A program made the position numbers and the translations under genes. A stretch of DNA of 64,000 nt from Perilla frutescens (taxonomy: Eukaryota > Streptophyta > Magnoliopsida > Lamiales > Lamiaceae). The stretch is from contig BRKX01000006.1 of NCBI GenBank assembly GCA_026008535.1, positions 45,868,664 through 45,932,663 of the forward strand. The letters run 5' to 3'. The notes under the pieces are model-generated. The model was not told the DNA's origin. It made no database searches and was given only the letters and a program-made list of their open reading frames with translations. Numbering within the stretch: position 1 is the stretch's first letter; each line of letters opens with the position of its first letter. Below, piece by piece: positions 23,016 through 33,207 of the stretch.

Positions 23016-23839
23016 GGAGTTTTTTTTTATATGAATAAACAGGATGGGGTAAACTGGCTTTGACTGAAGTTAAGAACTAGGTGTTTTTACTTTTGAGAGT
23101 TCTTCGGAACAGTTTAGAGAATTAAAGAATGAAAGATGCTTGAATTCTTTTACTGTGCTTGAGATTGGTAAAAGTAAAAATGAAAATTCAGTCATCCCTT
23201 TTATAGAGTATGAGGGGGTTCATCCAACAGTTGCGACTCTTGGTCTCCCTAAATTCAACGGTCGGATTAGATCAATCGACCCGTCTATTGGCTTTTCATT
23301 TCTATCCGTTGGGAATTAAGGAGGAGAGAGAAGGACGGTTCAACGGTAACATTTGGATGACACGTGTTTTTACCTTTTCCACTATTGACACTTTTGAACT
23401 TATCTCTTCTCTTCAGTAGTTTCTTCTTGGCTTGAAAATTGATTATGTAATCAGTTGGGTTTGGCCGTAACTGATGGTTTTTCTGTTAATCAGTTCCAAC
23501 TGGGATATCTTCTCATTAGTTCCTGACTGATCTTAATTGCTCAGTTCTTCAAACAACTGCTTCTCAGTTCAGCTGTTCTCCTTCAGCTGGTCCTTGAACT
23601 GATATTTCCTTTTGAGTTTACTTCAGTTCCTATGACTTTTTCATCAGTTTGATCAATTTGCAGCTTGTATGTTCTGCATAACTGACTGGATTATCAGTTT
23701 GAGTGACTGAACTGATGATTCAGTTGAACTGCTAGGGTAAACTGATCATTTCCAGTTTGCTTATTTCTCAACAGCTTCTAGCATATACTTTAAACTGATG
23801 GATTATATGGCGAACTGATCAGTTTTTCATCTTTTTGAC
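23016..23839 (-). promoter_or_regulatory. Spacer between pol and ORF A: putative promoter and dense AACTG/CAGTT motifs
   Basis: On the minus strand CTATAAAAG (23198-23206) lies about 180 bases before the ORF A ATG and is the same 9-mer as the LTR TATA box. A G-box CACGTG (23361-23366, in TGACACGTGT as in the ORF B spacer) and CAACGGT motifs lie further upstream. Between about 23430 and 23860 more than 20 copies of CAGTT/AACTG occur in some 430 bases. No ORF is conserved. Confidence 0.55.
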
Positions 23840-26800
23840 TCAGTTTCTCTCTTCAGCTGGAGTGGTTCCTTGGCCTTTTTCTTTCATTTCATCATCTTCA
23901 TCCTGTGATGCTAGCTCCAGCAGTCCCAGCTGTATGCATAGCTCCATAAACCTTGCTTCAGGCAAAGGTTTGGTGAAGATGTCGGCTATCTGCTTCTCAG
24001 TATTGACATATTTGATGCATATGTCTTTCTTCTCGATGTGATCTCTGATGAAGTGGTGCCTTATGTCAATGTGCTTAGTTCTTGAATGTAGAACTGGATT
24101 TTGAGATATCGCGATTGCACTATTGTTGTCACAGTAGATAGGCACTTCTTCAGTTTCAACTTTGTAATCCTTCAACTGTTGCTTCATCCAGAGTATTTGA
24201 GCACAGCAGCTTCTAGCAGCTACATACTCTGCTTCAGTTGTTGACGTGGCAACTGAGTGCTGCTTCTTGCTCAACCAGGATATCAGTTTGATTTCAAGAA
24301 ACTGGCATGTTCCACTGGTGCTTTTTCTATCAATCTTGCATTCACCAAAGTCTGAGTCTGAATATCCAATCAAACTCAAACTGTCATCTCTGGGATACCA
24401 TAATCCAAGATTTATGGTTCCTTTGAGATATTTGATAATTCTCTTAGCTGCTTCAAGATGACTTTTCTTTGGATTGGATTGAAACCGCGCACATAGACCG
24501 ACTGAATATGAGATGTCTGGCCGGCTGGCTGTTAAGTAAAGTAGGGACCCAATGATTCCTCTGTAGTAAGTTTGGCTAACTGATTCTCCTTCTTCATCAA
24601 GAGTTTGTTGAACTGATGTGTTCATTGGAACCTTGAGAGTTTTTCCTTTACTTACTCCAAACTTCTTGACTAGCTCCTTAGTGTACTTCGCCTGGCTGAT
24701 GTGAATTCCATCTTTCAGCTGCTTTACTTGGAGTCCTAGGAAGAATGTCATTTCTCCCATCATGCTCATCTCGAATTCACTTTGCATCAGTTGAGCGAAC
24801 TGTGTGCATAGATCTTTTCTCTTTGATCCAAAAATTATGTCATCCACATAAATTTGAACCATTAAGATCTCAGTTGATCGTTCTATTCGGAATAGAGTTC
24901 GATCAATGACTCCTTTTTTAAACCCGTTTTTCAGCAAGAATGTTGTTAGAGTTTCATACCATGCTCTTGGAGCTTGCTTCAGTCCGTAGAGAGCCTTTTT
25001 CAGTTTGAAGACTTGATCACCAATTTCAAAGTCTGGCGGTTGCTCGACATACATGTCCTCCTTGAACATTCCTTGAAGAAAAGCATTCTTGACATCCATT
25101 TGGTAGACTGTGAAGTTAAAGTGAGCTGCATAGGCTAGGAACAATCTGATGGCTTCCAATCTTGCAACTGGCGCAAATGTTTTATCAAAGTCGATTCCTT
25201 CACTTTGTGAGTAACCTTTGGCTACCAGTCTAGCTTTGTTCCTTATGATCACTCCTTGTTCATCCAGTCTGTTGCCAAAAACCCATTTTGTGCCAATGAC
25301 CTTCTGGGTTTTTGGCCTGTCAACAAGAAATCATACATCATTTCGTGTGAACTGGTTCAGTTCTTCTTGCATAGCCATGATCCAGTCCGAATCTTCTAAG
25401 GCCTCTTTGACGTTTGTTGGTTCAGTTTGAGAGATGAAGCATGTGAATAAATCATGCTCAGTTAATCCTCTGGTCTGAACTCGACTTCTTGGATCACCAA
25501 CTATCTTGTCAGTTGGATGGATGGCTTCGGAGCCATTTGGGCAATATGGCTTCAGCTGGCTCTTCTGTGATGAAGTCATCAGTTGCTCGTTCATTGGTTG
25601 GCTCGGCATTCTCATCATTTTTCCCCCTGCTTCAGTTGTGGGGTTTGCGGTCTCAGCACGATTTGTGTCTTCATTGACCAAGTTGTTCTCAACTGGTTTA
25701 GTACCAGTTTCATTTCCTTCTTCTAATGAAACTTCAAACCGCTCTGGAACAATGTGATCCACATAGTCCTGCGAATTTTCAGTTTCGCTAGGTAGTACTT
25801 GAACTGATGTGTCTATAGTTTCTTTATTCCTGTACTCATTAGCAAATTCATCAAATACCACATGACATGTTATTTCCACAACAAGAGTTCATTTATTGAA
25901 CACTCTATAAGCTTGTGCATGAGGAGAGTTATACCCAAGAAATATTCCCTCATCAGCTTTAGCACTAAAAGCTTTTAATTGAGTCTTGCCATTGTTGTGA
26001 ATATAACATTTATAGCCAAATATTTTAAAATATGAGATAGAAGGCTTACGACCCTTGTACAGTTCATAGGGTGTCTTGTCATGGGCTGCTACAATGGCAT
26101 TTCGATTTTGAGTATGGCAAGTTGTGTTGACTGCTTCAGCCCAGTACCCTTCAGCTATGTTGGCATCAGCTATCATCGCTCGAGCTGCTTCCTTTAGTGT
26201 TCGGTTGTGCCTTTCAGCTACACCATTTTGTTGTGGAGTTCTTGCAGCTGAATGTTCATGAGTGATTCCAAGCTGGCTGAGGAAGTTGATCATGTGTTGA
26301 TTCACAAATTCAGTTCCATTATCGGAGCGAATCCTTTGAACTGACCTTTCCTTCTCAGTTTGTAGTCTTCTGATCAGCGTCGTGAGCTTGTCATATGTTT
26401 CATCTTTGCTCCTCAAGAATTCCACCCATGTATATCTTGAGTAACCATCAACTACTACAAGAGTGAATCTTTTGCCTTTTAGAGTTTGAGGTCTAACTGG
26501 ACCAAACAAATCCATGTGTAGCAGTTGAAGACAGTCAGTTGTTCCTGGTGGATGATTCTTATTCTTGAAGGATGACTTCACTTGCTTCCCTTTTTGACAT
26601 GGTCCACATACACCTGTTTTCTTGTATATCTCCTTGGGAAGCCCCTCAACTAACTCTTTCTTAGCTAGATAGTTGATTGTTTTGAAGTTGAGGTGATTCA
26701 GTCGAAAATGCCATAGCCAGCTTGCTTTAGTTGATCCTTTTGAGAGAAAGCAAGCTTCTGAGTAGCCGGTTGACCAGTCAACAATGTACATGTTGCCTCT

Positions 26801-27163
26801 CCTGATGCCGGTTAGCAAAATTACTCCAGTTGACTTGTCTCTTATGTTGCAAGAGTTTTTGGTGAAGTCAACTGAATAGCCATTGTCGCACAACTGGCTG
26901 ATGCTGAGTAATTTGTGCTTTAGTCCATCCACGTGGGAGACTCCATTCACAACTACTTTTCCTTTGACAACGAACCCTTCTCCAATGGTTCGGCTTTTGG
27001 AATTGTCTCCAAATGTGACGAGTGGACCTTTGATTTCTTCGTAACCGTTGAGATCTTCTCTGTCTCCGGTCATGTGCTTGGAGCACCCGCTATCTAGATA
27101 CCAAATGTCTTTGGTTTTCTTCATAGATAGGATGCTCTTGTCCTGCAGAAAAAGGATTAGCAT
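23840..27163 (-). pseudogene. Copia pol: protease, integrase, reverse transcriptase, RNase H (two stops)
   Basis: One frame of 1108 codons on the minus strand, interrupted by TGA at 25889-25891 (after RVFNK) and TGA at 25331-25333 (a Trp position, after NDV). Protease: WYLDSGCSKHMTGD. GAG-pre-integrase: HLNFKTINYLAKKELV and CGPCQKGK. Integrase: LLHMDLFGP, RSDNGTEF and NGVAERHNRTL give the D, D and E residues. Reverse transcriptase: ARLVAKGYSQ, YQMDVKNAFLQG and the catalytic QIYVDDIIFGS. RNase H: GYSDSDFGE and RTKHIDIRHHFIRD. It ends at TGA in the AAC-TGA-GTC context at 23840. It would have replicated and integrated the element. Both stops fit single transitions. Confidence 0.95.
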
Positions 27164-29532
27164 TTAGGGACCCATTTCATATCGGGTCCTTTTTTATACA
27201 TTAAATCTTTTGGAATCCAGACTTGGCAAACTTTTGGCTTCTTATCACTCAAGGAGTCAACTGATTTGGATCGTTTCATCAGTTTCGACTCTCTTTCAAC
27301 TCTCCTTGAGTCGGTTGAATGATACCTGCGCTGAAAGTTAGTGGGATAAAACACTTCAACTAGCACACAATTATTTTGAGATTTTTGGGTTCTTCGATCA
27401 GGCCAATGTCTTGTATCTTTCCAGTTCATTGGATTGAACCCTTTTGGATCAGTTCTTGGTTCATTTCTGGAATCCAAATATTCATCGTAATGATGATAGG
27501 GTTGAAATATTTTTCTTTGATCTCTTCTAGAAGTGCTTTGATTGAACTGCTTAGCAGGGTAGGTTTGAGATCTAAACTGGTCTTTCTTTTCATAGTGAAC
27601 TGATTTGCCAGTTTGCCTTGAGGGCATTTTATACTGAGCTGGTGGCCTTTGTTGAACTGGAGGCTTTGGACGATTGGACTGACTTGAGTGAACTGATGGT
27701 CTTGGCTAGGAACTGGGCTTTAGCTGACCGGGTGTTTTAGATTGGTAGAACTGACCAAACTTTTTAGGCTGGGTCTGGGGATTTTTCAATATTCTCTTTC
27801 CTTTGTTTGACTCAGCTGGCTGATCCTGAAATCTCGTGAACCCTTTTAGGATACCCTTGTCACTAGGTTGAGCCACTGTTTTTCCCTTTTCTAGGGCAGT
27901 GAACTTGCTATATCCTAGCCCTGAGCTGCCAGTCCCAATTCTTTGATGACTGAGTATTTCATCTAGAGTCTGAGATCCCTTTTTGAACTTTAGGTTTACT
28001 TTTTCTTTTTCAAGGATCTCTTGCTTGAGTTTTTGATTTTTTTTCTTCTAGATCAGTAGTTCTCAGTTTCAATTTCTCAAATTCTGTAAGCTGGGATTCA
28101 AGATACTCTAGTCTTTCATGATCAACGCTCAGTTTCCTGACCTTGTTTCTCAGTTCATCATTTTTATCTTTCAGTTCAACATGCAAACAGGAGATTGAAG
28201 CTAATTGGTCTTCTAGCATCATAAGTTTCACATCAAGTTCATTACTAGAGGCAGTTGCTTCATTGATATGGTAAAAAGAAGTTTGAGAGTCAGCTGTACT
28301 AACCTCTTCACCATGGTCAGCCATGAGGCAGAATAATGTTTCATCATCATCTGAGATGTAGCCGTCAGAACCGATTCCAGAAGAATAGTCTGAATCATCC
28401 AGCACGGCATTCTCCAGATTTGCGACTATTGCTTTTCTTTTGAAGAAACTTCTTTTCACCTTGGCTTTCTTGTCTTCGGGGAGTTCTTGACATTCAAACC
28501 TATAATGCCCTAGTTTATGGCAATGAAAAGACTCTCCAAGATTGCGATTGCCACTCCTGGATGGTTCAGCTGGCCGTTCAGCTGGTTGGTAGGCTTTTTC
28601 AACTTTTGGGATTTCATCAGTCTGAGGTGAACCTGATTGTTTATCCCGAGCTCTCTTCAACTTTTCGAGCAACTTGGTAACTGATTGAATCTGATCATTG
28701 ATGTCATCAGTTAGATTCTCCTTCTTTCAGTTGCCTCCCTTTTCCGTTCAGTTGAAGATCCGCCTTGGTTTTCTTTGGCTGGTGAGATCCTAGGTCGGAA
28801 GTTGCTTCTTCCTCGAGAGTCTCTAAACCTGGACCTCTCACCATAGAAAGCTACGTCTTGAGCTGACGATGTCGACGCTTCTCTTTTTCGGTTTAGACTG
28901 TACTCATGAGCTTTAAGAGAACCAAATAGTTCCCTTGGAGTGATGCTATTCAGGTTTCTTGACTCTTTTGTAGCTATCACTTTCATATACCATTCGTCAG
29001 TAAGATTATCCAATATTTTGGAATTCATCTCTGAATTGGGATTACTTCTTCCAAGGTTGTTCATCTCACTGATGATGCCTAGAAATCTAGTTTTAAGGCT
29101 TGAGATGGACTCTTCTGTCTGCATTTTGAAGGATTCATACCTGTCAACTGCTAGTTGGAGCTTGTTTCCTTTTATGGCTTCAGACTCTCTGCATAGATCT
29201 GCTAGTAGGTCCCATATCTCTTTGGCAGTTGTGCAGTTCTTTGTATCCTTCATACGATCTTCATCTAGAGTTTGAAATAATGCAGCTTGAGTAACGAACT
29301 CTAGATTCTTCAACTTCTTCTCTTCACTAGTGAGAAGATTAGTTGGCTTAGGAATCCTTGCCGGTTGATTGATATCAACTATGTGAGCGTCATTGTCCAT
29401 CATGATGATGATTGGACCTTCTTCAATGACTTCCCACAAATTCTCATGAATTAAGCAGAGATGAGCCTTCATTCTCCTACTCCAATTATCATAGTTCTCA
29501 ACTGAAAACAAAGGTAGCTTATGGTTTTCCAT
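27157..29532 (-). pseudogene. Copia gag (frameshifted): UBN2-type capsid, zinc knuckle, basic tail
   Basis: I place the start at the ATG 29532 (MENHKLPLFSVENYDNWSRR), not at the ATG overlapping the PBS at 29619. The DUF4219/UBN2 region follows: KEIWDLLADLC, LQLAVDRYESFKM, LDNLTDEWYMKV. A frameshift near 28700 separates the first part from 28672-28010, which has the zinc knuckle. There the first Cys is Ser: SFHCHKLGHYRFEC where the family has C in first place. A coiled-coil-like segment follows (LKDKNDELRNKVRKL). A slip in a run of A near 28040 breaks the frame again; a stop falls near 27710. The last part (27627-27157) is Arg/Gln-rich. It overlaps the pol frame at a -1 offset. Confidence 0.85.
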
Positions 29533-29606
29533 AGCTGGAATGTTAGCACAGATAATTAGATCTGATTCAGTTGATCTGCAGAAACGGCTGATCTTTAGAA
29601 TCAACC

Positions 29607-29618
29607 GCTCTGATACCA
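29607..29618 (-). other. Primer binding site, initiator tRNA-Met type
   Basis: The minus strand reads TGGTATCAGAGC two bases after the 5' LTR. This is the standard sequence pairing with the 3' end of plant initiator tRNA-Met. Confidence 0.9.
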
Positions 29619-29620
29619 CT

Positions 29621-31299
29621 TGTTGGTCCCAGACAAGTCGGTATCAGTTTAGAGGGGATGAATAAACTGATTCAAAAACTTCGACTTTAGATGCGGAATA
29701 ACATGGCCCTTTGACTCGCTAAAACAAAACTTATCTATGCACCAACTTGGATAATCAGTTGAGACAGTTTGAGTGCAGCTTGTGTGATGTTGTGTGCAGT
29801 TAGAGACATGCAAAGATCAATAAGTACGGCACACAAGAGATTTATAGAGGTTCGAAGTCTCAAACTTCTACATCCTCTCTTCCTCCCGCAGAAGGGTAAC
29901 TTCACTATATAACTTGAGTTCCTTTACAAATTACACAATGAAGGACAGTTGGCTGAACCTGGTAACTGCTTGCTACCTCAGCTGGTCGACGGCTCACACT
30001 TGAAGTCCCTAACTGCTCGCTAGGAAAGTAGGTGCTATTGTCCTCTTTATAAGGTTTTAGATCTCTTTCGATCTTCAAGAGGTTAGTCTTGAACAAGGGG
30101 GTATCAACTGATGTGCTCCTTTGATTGAGCTGAGTAGTTGATCGTTGAATAGCTGGAACTGAGAAGGTTGCCCTGGCTGGATCGTCGACAGCTGGCTGAG
30201 TATGTTGATTCAGTAAATTCTTCTTCTCAGTTTGAATTTCGCAGTTTCTATCGAGCGTTGTACTTGAGCTTGAGTGGGAGGGAGAAAGAAAAGCTCTGCT
30301 TGTATATGCGAAGGTTGGCAAGAGGTTATATTTGTGAAAAGTTATTTAGAACTCCGATTCACCCGTCTTTTATAGATGAGTGATTTTGTGACCGTTGAGT
30401 TCTATTATCCATTTGATCAGTGGCTCTGTTGGCTCATCAACGGTAGGAGATCTTAAATGATAGCTTGGATCATTTGGTTGAAGTAGCTGTAACTGCCAAT
30501 CGATCTTCATTAAATTCCAGGATCGTTGAAGGAGCATTTATTCCAAGATACGCTGATTTAAGCAATACACTCCAGGAGTCTTCTGGCTTCAGCTCTCTTG
30601 GCAGTTTGGAATTTCAGTTGGCAGTTTTAGATTTCTTAGCTCAGTTACATTATCGTTGCAACTGGCAGTTCTGAGCTTGTCAGCTAAGTCTGCCTGTTGC
30701 TCCAATTGGCAGTTCTGGACTTATCAGCTGAGTCTGCATATTGCTCCAGTTGGCAGTTTTGGACTTATCAGCTGAGTCTGCTTGTTGCTCCAGTTGGCAG
30801 TTCTGGACTTATCAGCTGAGTCTGTCTGTTGCTCCAGTTGGCAGTTCTGGACTCATCAGCTGAGTCTGTCTGTTGCTCCAGTTGGCAGTTCTGGACTTAT
30901 CAGCTGAGTCTGCCTGTTGCTCCAGTTGGCAGTTATGGACTTATCAGCTGAGTCTGCCTGTTGGCAGTACTGTCAATCTCTGGCATAAACTGATATTCTA
31001 TCAGTTTCTTCAATATTTGGTCAACTCATTTCCCCCTCAGTTCAGCTGACTCAGTTGTCAGCTTGCTTTAACCGGTATGATTCCTCAGCCAAGTTGATCT
31101 TTAGACTGGATGACGTGTCCTTCAACTTGTGGGTCATTCTTCTGATAGGTTGACTTTGACTCTTCTAGAGTTCCTTTTTTATGATGCCCTGGGCTGATCA
31201 GCTTCGATCTACAGCTTGAACTTTGGTCAGTGTTTCATAAATAATTTTGACATCTCATCAAAACCTGATCTAGGGGTTCCTTGATAGTTTTTCCTAACA
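29621..31299 (-). repeat. 5' LTR of the giant copia element
   Basis: 1679 bases, TGTTGG...CCTAACA as written on the plus strand, with TATA box at 30367-30375 on the minus strand and a 44-base minisatellite at about 30677-30968 (about seven copies). Open frames 29905-30321 and 30168-30383 are the LTR read through. Confidence 0.95.
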
Positions 31300-31842
31300 A
31301 TATACAATACGTTATAAACCACTATTCATGACTTGATGATTGTTGTATTCGAAATTCTATTATTTATACCTATTACACTAGTTTAAGTCATATTTTTATA
31401 ATTTTTCTTCAAATAGAGAACTAAAAAGGTCTGATAGTCATTTTATTTAATTTTTTCAAACATAAATTTTATATATTGCATGAACTAAGAAAATTCAAAA
31501 TATTTCACAATGTTTACTACAACCATTCTATAGTAATAATTAATGAATTTTTTATATTACTCAAAAAATAAAAAATAAAAACTAAAATTGATATTTTTTT
31601 AATTCGTGTGAAAAAACCAAATCGGTTCAAAGTTTGTGTATTTTAAGGCAATTTGGTGTCCACGTAGTACACGTGGTATCTTCGGCTGTCACGTCAGATT
31701 CAATTGACCGGAATTTAAAAATCATGTGAAATACCAAACAAGGACTAAGTTCATGTTATTAAAACTATATTTTTTAAAATGTGTGAAAAATAAAAAATGC
31801 CCCAAAATTTATGTATTTTAAGGCAATTTATCCAAAGCAAAG

Positions 31843-31975
31843 ATATCACATAAAGTTTGAAGCTCAGCAGTATGATAACTGTGATTGCAAATATAGTCTT
31901 TATCATGCTAATGGTCATTATGTGTTGTCACTTGGTTGGGTGAAGTATCAAGAGGTTTGCGCCTTTCTCGTCTAA
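31843..31975 (+). pseudogene. F-box/FBA pseudogene, segment 3 (C-terminus)
   Basis: When the Mutator-type element and one AAAGCAAAG copy are removed, the frame runs from SGEWRKQR in segment 2 into YHIKFEAQQYDNCDCKYSLY, then HANGHYVLSLGWVKYQEV and a stop at 31973-31975. This is the usual end of an FBA domain (SGEW, then a strand-rich tail). This tail has no stop or frameshift. Confidence 0.8.
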
Positions 31976-32633
31976 TGGTCATGCACTTTGATTTTGTACA
32001 GTCTTCGTAAACATGAAATCGACTCCACCAAAAGTTATCTTGCCGCACAAATAATTACAAAGTTTTTCCGCATAGGAACACATTGGCACGATTCAGTCAT
32101 GGTTAAGCCATTGATCATATTCTAGGATGTCTTATTTTATATACGTGTGTCTTATTATTGATTAAATGGTGGGGGAGTTTATGCTATGTGATTGCCATGC
32201 TTCACGATTTGTTTCTTTGTCGATGTTTTTGCTAGTCAGCCAATAACAACATATATATATATAACTAGAAACAATGATTATTTAATATAATTTTATAACT
32301 TATATTATTGTATTTTAGTGCTTTTTACACTAGAATTAAAATACAGCAACATAAGCTATAATTTTTTTAAAAAAAAATAGCAGTAAAATACAATAAAGTA
32401 AGTTATAAAATCGTACTAAATAAACATAGTTCCTAGTTCTCATACGAAAAACAAGTGCCCATTTTAACCTACTCCTATATAGATATATATATATATATAT
32501 ACATATATATATAGTTGAATTTGCTATGTGCTATTAGCTATATTTATTTTTTCGATTAAATATTTAGATTGAATCTTTCTATCTAAGTTGAGTTTGCTAT
32601 GTGCTAATTTATAATCAGCTCTACGTTTAATTT
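31976..32633. other. Intergenic AT-rich DNA
   Basis: No gene is visible. A TA-rich run lies near 32476-32512. Confidence 0.6.
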
Positions 32634-33207
32634 TGTTAGGAATGGTGCTACATCAGATAACATTGTCCTCAATGTTATACACGATGTGTAACAACATTCT
32701 GACAACATTGACCGAAACATTACGTATAGTAATCTTATCATTTCTTAATTTTTAGGATTAATTCTTTTTAAATTAATCTAATTAATTTATCTATTTTAAT
32801 TAAATATATCCACGAAATTTGAAATTAAAATAGTGAATATATGTGGTTAAGATAATGGATAAACTTAGCTTTGAAATGGTTAAAGTTAGTTCCGACATTT
32901 AAGGAACCACTATTTTTCCTTCCCCACTTTGTCTAACCACCTTGCAAGTACTGAACGTGGGAAGGGTGTTGCAGCTTCCTTAATTCTACAAATCGTGTGA
33001 AAGTGATTAGCTGGTAACGATTGTAAAAGATGTGACATCGAAATTAATGTTGCATCTAATGTTGTTTCGTATTTTCCGTAACATCAGTCTGTTACAGTTC
33101 TGATAATCTTATCATTTCCTAATTTTTAGGATCAATTTTTTTTAAATTGATCTAATTATTTTGTGATATTTATCACTAACTATTTCCACATAATTAGGAA
33201 TTTATTT
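32634..33207 (+). repeat. Truncated 5' LTR of the second copia element
   Basis: Matches the first roughly 570 bases of the LTR at 34671, including GCTACATCAGATAACATTGTC and the Lys/Asn-poor AT-rich middle. Homology stops in the CACATAATTAGGAA region. Confidence 0.85.

Larger units (their letters stand above)
13558..31299 (-). mobile_element. Giant Ty1/copia LTR retrotransposon (17.7 kb) with three extra ORFs
   Basis: Ends are TGTTGG...CCTAACA, LTRs are 1.7 kb, and the 5-base duplication ATATA flanks it (13553-13557 and 31300-31304). Coding is on the minus strand, so the LTR at 29621-31299 is 5' and that at 13558-15261 is 3'. The order 5' to 3' is LTR, PBS, gag, protease, integrase, reverse transcriptase, RNase H, spacer, ORF A, ORF B, ORF C, polypurine tract, LTR. 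Integrase before reverse transcriptase makes it Ty1/copia. The pol style and sequence after pol suggest the SIRE/Maximus lineage, known for an env-like ORF after pol. Here that region is about 8.6 kb with three related ORFs, far above the roughly 10-kb total usual for SIRE elements. All proteins are interrupted, so this copy is dead. Confidence 0.95.
12821..31833. mobile_element. Mutator-type element (about 1.27 kb) with long TIRs, split by a copia element
   Basis: The left end begins GGGTAAATTTTCTTAAAATA and the right end is its inverted copy. TIRs of about 280 bases can be followed (about 12821-13100 and 31553-31833), including the shared stretch AATAACATGAACTTA. The 9-base direct repeat AAAGCAAAG flanks it exactly (12812-12820 and 31834-31842). 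Without the copia insertion (13558-31299) it is about 1.27 kb and has no transposase, so it is a non-autonomous Mutator-like MITE. It interrupts the F-box gene, whose frame is open again when element and one target copy are removed. Confidence 0.9.
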
